From assembly GCF_023169885.1 (NCBI RefSeq), contig NZ_AP025516.1, positions 3,575,501 to 3,639,500 of the forward strand: a DNA stretch of 64,000 nucleotides, in the 5' to 3' direction. The notes below the pieces were generated by a model. That model saw nothing but the letters and a program-made list of their open reading frames with translations, was not told the origin of the DNA and made no database searches. Shown in pieces: positions 9,086 through 15,065 of this stretch. The position numbers and the translations under genes are program-made. This stretch comes from Desulfofustis limnaeus (GTDB lineage Bacteria; Desulfobacterota; Desulfobulbia; Desulfobulbales; Desulfocapsaceae). Every line of letters starts with the position of its first letter. Position 1 is the stretch's first letter.

Positions 9086-9181
9086 TTTCTCGGTTATTCA
9101 GTGTAGCTATTTTTAGGTTATTGTGTCAAATCATTTTTAGGTTATTGTGTTGTGCTGTTTTTCGGTTTTCGTGTCGTTTTC
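9086..9181 (-). repeat. Four tandem 24-bp direct repeats in the fic promoter region
   Basis: Units start at exactly 9086, 9110, 9134 and 9158. Their first 18 bases are TTTCTCGGTTATTCAGTG, TTTTTAGGTTATTGTGTC, TTTTTAGGTTATTGTGTT and TTTTTCGGTTTTCGTGTC, with variable 6-bp tails. The two inner copies are nearly identical and the outer ones diverge. The array ends about 37 bp before the fic start codon, so it would overlap the fic promoter. The likely role is an operator array, possibly bound by the protein's own winged helix. Confidence 0.75.
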
Positions 9182-9320
9182 CCATTTCCTGAAGGGTTTT
9201 CACACCTTACTTCACGGTCGCAACGTACAATCCGAGCGAGTTTGGACAGCATGAAAAACAGCTACGGTCGCGCGGGCGTCTCCTGAGCCGTTCAGCTTTT
9301 TCTCAAAGAGCACACATCAC

Positions 9321-9358
9321 TTGACGCGTGCTCTTGGATCGATTAGTTGTATGTACAA
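9321..9358 (+). promoter_or_regulatory. marR promoter with palindromic operator
   Basis: A possible -35 TTGACG lies at 9321-9326. The palindrome TTGTATGTACAA (9347-9358) sits at the expected -10/+1 region, 13 bp before the marR ATG. The same sequence with one change recurs at 9829-9840 before the flavin reductase gene. This fits autorepression by the encoded MarR protein. Confidence 0.6.
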
Positions 9359-9371
9359 ACAAGGTGATGCC

Positions 9372-9806
9372 ATGCCAGACACGACGACCAACCCGCTTGA
9401 GTGTTGTCTTTTCTTTACCGCCAACTCGCTTGCCCGGGATGTGACACGAATGGGAGAAGAAGCGTTTGCCGGTATCGGCATGACGCCGTCCTATGCCTTC
9501 CTGCTCATGCTCGCCGCCGAATCTCCGGGCATTTCGCAAAAGGAGCTTGCGCAGCGGATGAACATGGCGCCGTCCACCGTTTCCCGCTTCATCGACGCCC
9601 TCGTCAAGAGACAGCTGTTGCGCAAGGAAGGCCAGGGGCGGTTGACCCTGATCCATCCCACCGAAAAAGGCCTGCAGCTCCAGGAACACCTACAGGCGGC
9701 CTGGAAAAGCCTCTACGAACGATACAGCAACGTGCTGGGCAGAAAAAACGGCGACGCGTTGACCCGTCTCTGTCTTGAAGCCAGCAAGAAATTGCAGCAG
9801 GAGTAA
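9372..9806 (+). CDS. MarR-family transcriptional regulator
   Basis: A 144-residue winged-helix repressor. The helix-turn-helix is at about 56-80 (SQKELAQRMNMAPSTVSRFIDALV), followed by the beta wing (LLRKEGQGRLTLIHPTEKG) and a C-terminal dimerisation helix. Length and layout are standard for MarR. I use the ATG at 9372 because it begins the conserved fold and follows AAGGTGATG; an in-frame ATG at 9351 would place the start inside the operator palindrome. It likely controls itself and the next gene through the shared TTGTATG[T/C]ACAA site. Ligand unknown; redox-active or aromatic compounds are common for the family. Confidence 0.88.
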   Translation: MPDTTTNPLECCLFFTANSLARDVTRMGEEAFAGIGMTPSYAFLLMLAAESPGISQKELAQRMNMAPSTVSRFIDALVKRQLLRKEGQGRLTLIHPTEKGLQLQEHLQAAWKSLYERYSNVLGRKNGDALTRLCLEASKKLQQE

Positions 9807-9828
9807 TCGCGGTTCTCGTCAGTGTTAT

Positions 9829-9840
9829 TTGTATGCACAA
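9829..9840 (+). promoter_or_regulatory. Second MarR-type operator, before the flavin reductase gene
   Basis: TTGTATGCACAA differs from the marR-proximal palindrome by one base. It lies 23 bp before the ATG at 9864 and just after the marR stop, so the reductase gene probably has its own regulated promoter. Confidence 0.6.
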
Positions 9841-9863
9841 CTAATTTAAAAAAGGAGACACCC

Positions 9864-10439
9864 ATGAAACGAAAAGCCCTCGGCCAGAAAAACGCTCTGT
9901 ACCCCTCGCTCACGACCATTGTCGGCGCGGATGTTGATGGAAAACCGAACTGGCTCACCATTGCCCACGTCGGTATCATGAATCACGCCTATGGCGAGGT
10001 ACCCCAATATCTCTCCATCGGCCTTCACGTATCGCATCATACGAACAAGGGCATTCGCCAACATCAGGAGTTCAGCATCAACATTCCGTCCCAGGCGATG
10101 CTCACCACCACCGATTACGTGGGCCTGGTCTCCGGCGAGAAGGTCGACAAAAGCACCCTGTTTGCCGTTGAACGAGGGAGCCTTGCGCATGCGCCGCTCA
10201 TAGCCGATTGTCCGGTCTCCATGGAGTTGAAGCTCTACCAGACGGTCACGATCGGCCTGCACGAAATCTTCATCGGCGAACTGGTGAACACCTATATCGA
10301 CGAAACCTGCCTGACAGAAGGCAAGCCGGATTTGACCAAAATCGACCCGATCCTCTTCGATTTCATGATGGTTGACTACTGGTCGCTTGGTCAGCGCACG
10401 GGAAAACCGTGGCGGGACGGGAAGACGTTGAAGAAATGA
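9864..10439 (+). CDS. Flavin reductase-like (flavoredoxin) FMN-binding protein
   Basis: A 191-residue flavin reductase-like domain protein. The N-terminal YPSLTTIVGADVDGKPNWLTIAHV matches the split-barrel FMN-binding fold of flavoredoxin-type proteins, in which the isoalloxazine ring is held by the TIA...G region. The mid-part FSINIPSQAMLTTTDYVGLVSG is the conserved second FMN contact. It would move electrons between a reduced donor and FMN-dependent partners. The start at 9864 follows AAAGGAGACA, a strong ribosome-binding site; the upstream in-frame ATG at 9822 overlaps the operator. Confidence 0.85.
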   Translation: MKRKALGQKNALYPSLTTIVGADVDGKPNWLTIAHVGIMNHAYGEVPQYLSIGLHVSHHTNKGIRQHQEFSINIPSQAMLTTTDYVGLVSGEKVDKSTLFAVERGSLAHAPLIADCPVSMELKLYQTVTIGLHEIFIGELVNTYIDETCLTEGKPDLTKIDPILFDFMMVDYWSLGQRTGKPWRDGKTLKK

Positions 10440-10563
10440 TGCTGTGAAGAAAACTGGGGCGGTGATCCGTTTCGGCAGGGTATGATGAAGGAGCATGGCG
10501 TCTGTTTCACGGATTGAATAACGGGTGGCAACACATCACTGGCGCAAGAGGTGCAAACGATCC

Positions 10564-12060
10564 ATGACACGCACGGATGAACCGATCCTGGTTTTGGGGG
10601 CCACCGGCTATGTGGGCGGGCGGCTCGTGCCGCTGCTGCTCGAGCGGGGGTGGCGGGTGCGCGCGGTGGGGCGTTCGGACCGCAAGATCGCCGCACGGTC
10701 CTGGGGCACTCACCCGAACCTGGAGATCGTGGCGGCGGATGCGCTCGATACGGCCGCCCTGGCCGCGGCCATGCAGGGATGCCGGATCGCGTTTTATCTG
10801 ATTCACTCGATCCGACCCGGCCAGGAGGATTACGCCACGCTGGATCGGCGCATCGCCTACTCCACGGTCCGGGCGGCTCGAGAGGCCGGGGTGGAGTGGA
10901 TCATCCACTTCACCGGGCTGGGCAATCCGGCGCACCTTTCCCGGCAGCTGCAGGCCCGCTACGAAGTCGGCGAGATCCTTGGGCTGGGCGGCGCCACGGT
11001 GACCCAGCTGCGCGCCCCGCTGGTGCTCGGGGCGGGCGGGGCGTCGTTTGAGATGATTCGCGCCTTCTGCGGCTACCTGCGGGTCATGTTCGCGCCGCGC
11101 TGGATGGATACCCGCTGCCAGCCGATCGCCATCACCAACGTCATCCAATACCTGGCCGGCTGCCTCGATCATCCGGAGACCCGTGGGGAGGTTTACGAGA
11201 TCGGCGGACCCGATATATTGACCTGGCGGGAGCTGTTTCATCTCTACGCCGACGAGGCGGGCCTGCCGCGCCGCCTCGTGCTGGTGCTGCCGTTGCGCAT
11301 CCACCGCCTCTCCATCTGGTGGATGAACCTGGTCACCCCGGTCTCCGTCGCCCTCATCCGGCCGCTCATCGAGCGGATGCGCAACGAGGTGCTGTGCCGC
11401 GACACGCGCATCCGCGAGATCATGCCCCAGTACCTGCTCACCTGCCGGGAGGCCCTGGTCGCCGCGCTGCAGGAGGTGTATCGCAAGCAGGTGGTGTCGA
11501 GCTGCTACGATGCCGGCTCAACCCAACTGCCCGGTTGGGCCGACGGCTCGGCGCAAGCGGAGACGCCGGTGTACCGCGACATCTTCTCCGTCAATCTGGA
11601 TGGCAGCCCGGAACTTGCCTGGAACGTGGTCAAGCGGATCGGCGGCGACAACGGCTGGTACTTCGGCACCTTCCTCTGGCAGATGCGCGGCTTCGTCGAC
11701 GAGATTCTCGGCGGGCCCGGCCTGTCGCGCGGACGCCGCCACGTGGATACGATCTCCCTGGGGGATCACCTCGACTTCTGGCGGGTGGTCGGAGTCGAGG
11801 AACCGCACAGCCTGCTGCTGAAAGCGGAGATGCTGGCCCCCGGTGAGGCCTATCTGGAGTTCCGGATCGAGGCACGGCCGGACGGCTCCACCGATCTGCG
11901 TATGATCCCCAGCTTCCTGCCGCGCGGGTTCTGGGGCAAGCTGTACTGGTCGCTCATCGCCCCGTCGCACGTGCTGCTGTTCCGCTCCATGCTGCAGCAG
12001 ATGGCCAAGGCCGCCAAGGCCCGCATCATCAGTGGACCATCCCGGATTGCCGTCGGCTGA
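10564..12060 (+). CDS. SDR-family NAD(P)-binding protein with C-terminal DUF2867
   Basis: A 498-residue two-domain protein. Residues about 8-300 form an atypical short-chain dehydrogenase with the nucleotide-binding GATGYVGGRLV near the N-terminus. The active-site Tyr-x3-Lys is not obvious, so it may be a non-catalytic NmrA-like fold. Residues about 330-480 match DUF2867 (NGWYFGTFLWQMRGFVDEI, followed by a Gly- and Arg-rich stretch), a steroidogenic acute regulatory-like fold. The fusion is a recurrent one. Start chosen at 10564, right before the Rossmann strand and after AAGAGGTG; an in-frame ATG at 10525 is possible. Stop is followed by a strong bidirectional terminator hairpin. Confidence 0.8.
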   Translation: MTRTDEPILVLGATGYVGGRLVPLLLERGWRVRAVGRSDRKIAARSWGTHPNLEIVAADALDTAALAAAMQGCRIAFYLIHSIRPGQEDYATLDRRIAYSTVRAAREAGVEWIIHFTGLGNPAHLSRQLQARYEVGEILGLGGATVTQLRAPLVLGAGGASFEMIRAFCGYLRVMFAPRWMDTRCQPIAITNVIQYLAGCLDHPETRGEVYEIGGPDILTWRELFHLYADEAGLPRRLVLVLPLRIHRLSIWWMNLVTPVSVALIRPLIERMRNEVLCRDTRIREIMPQYLLTCREALVAALQEVYRKQVVSSCYDAGSTQLPGWADGSAQAETPVYRDIFSVNLDGSPELAWNVVKRIGGDNGWYFGTFLWQMRGFVDEILGGPGLSRGRRHVDTISLGDHLDFWRVVGVEEPHSLLLKAEMLAPGEAYLEFRIEARPDGSTDLRMIPSFLPRGFWGKLYWSLIAPSHVLLFRSMLQQMAKAAKARIISGPSRIAVG

Positions 12061-12087
12061 GGATAGGCGGCAAGACTACCCACACGG

Positions 12088-12119
12088 CCCGCCGGGGCGG
12101 CGGTGGCCCCGCCGGCGGG
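12088..12119. terminator. GC-rich hairpin between convergent genes
   Basis: CCCGCCGG (12088-12095) pairs perfectly with CCGGCGGG (12112-12119), with two further inner G-C pairs after a bulge. It is placed 27 bp after the SDR stop and 20 bp before the YeeE stop on the other strand. There is no T run, so termination strength is uncertain. Confidence 0.6.
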
Positions 12120-12139
12120 AGAGATCACCGGTGCCGCAT

Positions 12140-12667
12140 CTACAAACCTGTCTTTTCGAGCCAGCGAAACAAGAGAGAGGCTCCAGCTACAAAGACAGGA
12201 ATGATCAGCCAATGGTTTATGCCGAGCACCTGGGGAATCGTGATCTTGCCGAAATCGCCCCAGGTGTAGACGGTCTTCAGCAAGAAAGGATAGGCCTCGG
12301 CAAACAGGGCGGCACCGGCGATCATACCGACGATACCGAACAGGGCGTCGAGGCGGCCTTCGCCGACGGCCCCCATCGATGTCCCCGGGCAGTAACCGAG
12401 CAGCCCCCAGCCGATGCCAAAGATGAGACCGCCCAGCACCACCGGGCCGACGATGGTTGCCTTGACGGACAACTTCACCAACCCCAGGTCGTGCAGTGCG
12501 TAGATGCCGATCATACCGACGATGACACTGGACAGCATGAACTTGACGATGGTCATGTCTTCCAGACGCAAGGCGCCGAGCTGTTTGTCATAGCGCAACA
12601 CCCGCCCCTTTTGCAGCAGAAAACCGAAGAGCAGGCCGGTTATCAGACCATAGATCAACTGGATCAT
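12140..12667 (-). CDS. YeeE/YedE transporter, C-terminal half (DUF6691 type)
   Basis: A 175-residue membrane protein with four to five TM helices. It carries the GYCPGTS motif (about residues 90-96), the conserved Cys-containing motif of the second half of YeeE/YedE (TsuA) proteins. Those proteins conduct thiosulfate or related sulfur compounds through the membrane by relayed Cys contacts. The ATG at 12667 overlaps the stop of the upstream half (ATGA) and follows GGAGGGCGAAG; a longer frame to 12886 runs inside the partner gene. The protein is split from its N-terminal half, which is usual for this subgroup. Confidence 0.85.
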   Translation of the reverse strand: MIQLIYGLITGLLFGFLLQKGRVLRYDKQLGALRLEDMTIVKFMLSSVIVGMIGIYALHDLGLVKLSVKATIVGPVVLGGLIFGIGWGLLGYCPGTSMGAVGEGRLDALFGIVGMIAGAALFAEAYPFLLKTVYTWGDFGKITIPQVLGINHWLIIPVFVAGASLLFRWLEKTGL

Positions 12668-13182
12668 CTTCGCCCTCCGTAAACGATGCGTGCGGTAATG
12701 ACACCGCCGATGAAAAAACAGACCAGAGCAATAAAACCGCTGACAGCCAGTTGGAGCGAACCGCTCAACCCGTGTCCGCTCGGTCAGCCGTCGGCCAGGC
12801 GGGCGCCGAACATGGCAACCACGCCACCGATAAACGCCACCACGGCTCGAAGGCCAATGCTGTTCGTCCCGAAGCGCGCGGCCCACATATCCGGCAGCAT
12901 CTGAAGTTTAAACGACCCTGATGTCCTGGCCGCAACGAACGCCCCAATGAGGATGCCGACCACAAACATCCATTGCCAATCGATTTTCGGGGCAACCTTG
13001 ACGAAATAGTCCATCTGGGCCAACCGTTCCGGCCCGAACAACTGTTCAATGAGTCCCGCAGTACGGACAAAGCTGGTGGATGCACCAAAATACTGGCCGG
13101 CAATCAAGACCGAAAAAACGCCGACCAGCCCGGCGAGCCCTCCAGCCAGGTAGGGGCTCCATGCGGTGGAGTCTCTGTTCAT
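12664..13182 (-). CDS. YeeE/YedE transporter, N-terminal half; probable selenoprotein
   Basis: Conventional reading stops at TGA 12786-12784 after 132 residues (...GARLADG). Reading through, the frame continues without another stop for 39 codons: PSGHGLSGSLQLAVSGFIAL, then VCFFIGGVITARIVYGGRR. It ends at a TGA that overlaps the ATG of the C-terminal half. YeeE-family proteins have Cys in the motif GCxSGHGxSG, and the TGA is exactly at that Cys. The continuation supplies the rest of the motif and the last TM helix, so residue 133 is probably selenocysteine. A SECIS-like hairpin begins 14 nt after the TGA. Total length 172 aa. Known TsuA structures use such cysteines to contact thiosulfate. The alternative is a Cys-to-stop mutation, which is less likely given the perfect continuation and start/stop coupling. 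Confidence 0.85.
12750..12769 (-). promoter_or_regulatory. Candidate bacterial SECIS element
   Basis: On the coding strand, starting 14 nt after the in-frame TGA, GTTGAGC pairs with GCTCCAAC: seven pairs with one bulged C, closed by the loop GGTTC. A second short helix outside it can form between GACA and TGTC. Bacterial SECIS hairpins lie just 3-prime of UGA and present a G-U (often GGU) in the apical loop for SelB, as in E. coli fdhF. Position, stem and loop fit. Folding was done by eye. Confidence 0.7.
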
Positions 13183-13257
13183 TGTCTTATCTCCCGTTTT
13201 TACGCTGCGGGGCAGGCAGCCGCCGACGGCCTGACCTGCCCTTTTGCCGTATGCCGA

Positions 13258-13641
13258 TCAGTCGTGAACGTACAGCTCATCGATCTCATCCCAGGTTTCT
13301 GAATCTCCATTGCGGAGCAGGATGAGCTTTTTGTAGTAGAAGATCTGTACGGAAATGAACTGGATCCGCAAGTCCTGGCATTTCAACGGCTCGTTCGGCG
13401 CAAGGGCACAGGCTTCCTGATCGGGAAGGGCGAGAATCCGTTCGATCTCTTCGAGCAGCGCCTTCTTGGTCAGCCGCAGGAAACGGGCCTGGGGAATGAT
13501 GACCGGGGGTGCGTAATTGAGTCCTTCCAGCCGGGCAGCGGTTTCTTCGACGACCGAAGGGGCCGCGTCCGGGGGGAAAGCGTGAACTTCGTTTTTCAGT
13601 GCAGCAACCTGCTCTTCAAATGGTGGGGTTGGGGATGCCAT
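13258..13641 (-). CDS. Conserved-looking soluble protein of unknown function
   Basis: A 127-residue protein without signal peptide or TM helix. It is rich in helix-forming residues and contains LRLTKKALLEEIERILALPDQ in the middle. I do not recognise a family. Start at 13641 follows AAGGAGAAG; a 20-codon N-terminal extension in frame is unlikely. It lies 75 bp upstream of the split YeeE pair on the same strand and is probably co-transcribed with it, downstream of the perfect palindrome at 13705-13732. It may therefore take part in handling the same sulfur substrate, but this is only guilt by association. Confidence 0.65.
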   Translation of the reverse strand: MASPTPPFEEQVAALKNEVHAFPPDAAPSVVEETAARLEGLNYAPPVIIPQARFLRLTKKALLEEIERILALPDQEACALAPNEPLKCQDLRIQFISVQIFYYKKLILLRNGDSETWDEIDELYVHD

Positions 13642-13704
13642 GATCTTCTCCTTTTGCTGAGGCTGAATTTTCGGACGGTTGGATGCCGCCACGAAAAACA
13701 ATCA

Positions 13705-13732
13705 ACTACCATTCGGCATACCAAATGGTAGT
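13705..13732. promoter_or_regulatory. Perfect 9-bp inverted repeat, candidate operator
   Basis: ACTACCATT (13705-13713), 10-bp spacer, AATGGTAGT (13724-13732). It lies 64 bp before the start of the unknown gene of the YeeE operon (minus strand), in an AT-rich promoter-like stretch. The regulator is unknown. Confidence 0.55.
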
Positions 13733-13893
13733 GAAAGTAATAACTACTGTCAAATAATAATAATATATAGCTACTTCGTGGCAGCCCCTAGAAATGAAAG
13801 GTGCAGCTCCTATTCCGCAGCGCCGGCGCCTATTTGATCATGCCAAACCCTCCCCCTTGTGAGCGTGTTGTTTTTCCTGTTTGAAATGAGCCT

Positions 13894-14448
13894 CTACACC
13901 AGGTATGTCTCCTTCAATTGTCCGAGCATAGCGTGAAATTCCTCATGTTTCCCAAATCCGATCTGTTCTCGCTCCAATTCCTCGAACTCCTCAATAAGCC
14001 GGTTATCCTCAGCCTCGCTGATGCGCCCTTCAGCCATGGGGAAAAGAATCCCGTTTTCCTTGTCGATGTGTTGGCGGAGCAGACGCACATACTGCTTCGC
14101 TGCCGTAGTTATCTCATCCACTGCGGATTTCCGGCTCAGCCCATATGCGGCAAACGCATCTGCCAGTCGAGCAATGATCTCCCGGCCTTGATCGTGCTCT
14201 GCGAGCATGACGCCTATGGGGCCTTCCTCCCGCGGCACGCCGAGCTGTTCCAGGACGGGAAACAGAAAATTTTCCTCTTTTCCGTGGTGACACTTATCCG
14301 CGAAGATTGAGAGAAACTCCACGATGCCTTCAAGGTCTTTTTGCGGAACGGCACCGCCTTGCTCGATTCTCCTGGCGACAGCGGTGAGAATATCGAGCAT
14401 CAGTTTGATACCTTCGTGCTCCTTCATGAGTTCTTCGGTTGCGCGCAT
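13894..14448 (-). CDS. Hemerythrin HHE-domain protein
   Basis: A 184-residue four-helix di-iron protein. Candidate iron ligands are seen in order: H10 region (MKEHEGIK), CHHGKEENFLFP, AEHDQGREI and HIDKENGILFPMAE. These fit two HHE half-motifs binding an oxo-bridged di-iron site. HHE proteins bind O2 or NO, or repair iron-sulfur clusters after nitrosative stress (as YtfE/RIC does). Its place beside the NO reductase and NorR points to NO defence or sensing. Strong ribosome-binding site AAAGGAGG precedes the start. Confidence 0.87.
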   Translation of the reverse strand: MRATEELMKEHEGIKLMLDILTAVARRIEQGGAVPQKDLEGIVEFLSIFADKCHHGKEENFLFPVLEQLGVPREEGPIGVMLAEHDQGREIIARLADAFAAYGLSRKSAVDEITTAAKQYVRLLRQHIDKENGILFPMAEGRISEAEDNRLIEEFEELEREQIGFGKHEEFHAMLGQLKETYLV

Positions 14449-14507
14449 ACAAACCTCCTTTAGACGTTTTTTGGGCTCATCCGTATTAGGCGTGCTTGTT
14501 TGTTCCC

Positions 14508-14828
14508 TCAGATCGGCGGTGCTATCGTGACCAGAATCCGCATGTTCGTACGGGCTCGAACCCCGTGCGGCTCACGGATCTGCGAAATGAGGATGTCTCC
14601 CTGAGAAGCAGGGATTTCGTGGTCTTTTTCTCCGAGGAAAAATCCGTCGCCCTCCACCACCTGGATGGAGAGTTCGCCGTCAAGATCGTGGGAATGGACC
14701 GGAAAGGTCACCCCGGCGTCGAGATTGAAGTTGATGATTTTGAAGTTTTCCGAATCCTCCACCAGGAAGAAGCGCTTCATTGCTCCCGGCGTATAGTCAT
14801 TGGTTTCTGTTAGTTTCAGTACTTTCAT
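14508..14828 (-). CDS. Small cupin-domain protein
   Basis: A 106-residue single cupin barrel. Motif 1 is visible as FPVHSHDLDGELSIQVVEG (two His and a Glu able to bind a metal) and motif 2 as GDILISQIREPHGVRA. Such proteins are metal-dependent enzymes or ligand sensors; the substrate is not inferable. I chose the ATG at 14828, which follows AAGGGAGATATC; the frame extends 31 codons further but without conserved features. Located between hemerythrin and NO reductase genes, same strand. Confidence 0.8.
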   Translation of the reverse strand: MKVLKLTETNDYTPGAMKRFFLVEDSENFKIINFNLDAGVTFPVHSHDLDGELSIQVVEGDGFFLGEKDHEIPASQGDILISQIREPHGVRARTNMRILVTIAPPI

Positions 14829-15021
14829 GATATCTCCCTTGTTTCTTTTAGGTCCGTTACGGATGTAAGGGAACCTTGAAAAATTGCCATTTCGCCCAAT
14901 CTCATCGTTGCGCAATGACATTTTATCCTCGGAATATCATGTATATGCCTGCGGGAAAATGATCTTGCGCGCCTCGATCTTGAACGAAATTTCGAATTTT
15001 TCAAGCTCCCCGTAAGTGGTT

Positions 15022-15046
15022 CCCTGCCGGCCGAAGACCGGCAGGG
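15022..15046. terminator. Hairpin downstream of NO reductase gene
   Basis: CCCTGCCGG (15022-15030) and CCGGCAGGG (15038-15046) form a perfect 9-bp stem with a 7-nt loop, 19 bp after the norB stop. It has no clear U tract, so it could be a terminator, a 3-prime stabiliser or a processing point before the cupin gene. Confidence 0.6.
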
Positions 15047-15065
15047 TGTTCGTGCTGCCTTTATG

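Larger units (their letters stand above)
9050..9371. other. Divergent intergenic region between fic and marR
   Basis: 322 bp without a gene. It contains the four-copy 24-bp repeat on the fic side (9086-9181) and the promoter/operator on the marR side (9321-9358). The middle (about 9185-9315) shows nothing I can identify. Confidence 0.6.

Noticed and set aside
13183-13260. The unknown gene at 13258 ends in TGA and is in the same frame as the YeeE gene, inviting a second Sec read-through
   Set aside because: The 25 intervening codons have no YeeE-like sequence, the YeeE gene has its own ATG at the family N-terminus, and no Cys is expected at that position; treated as a true stop.
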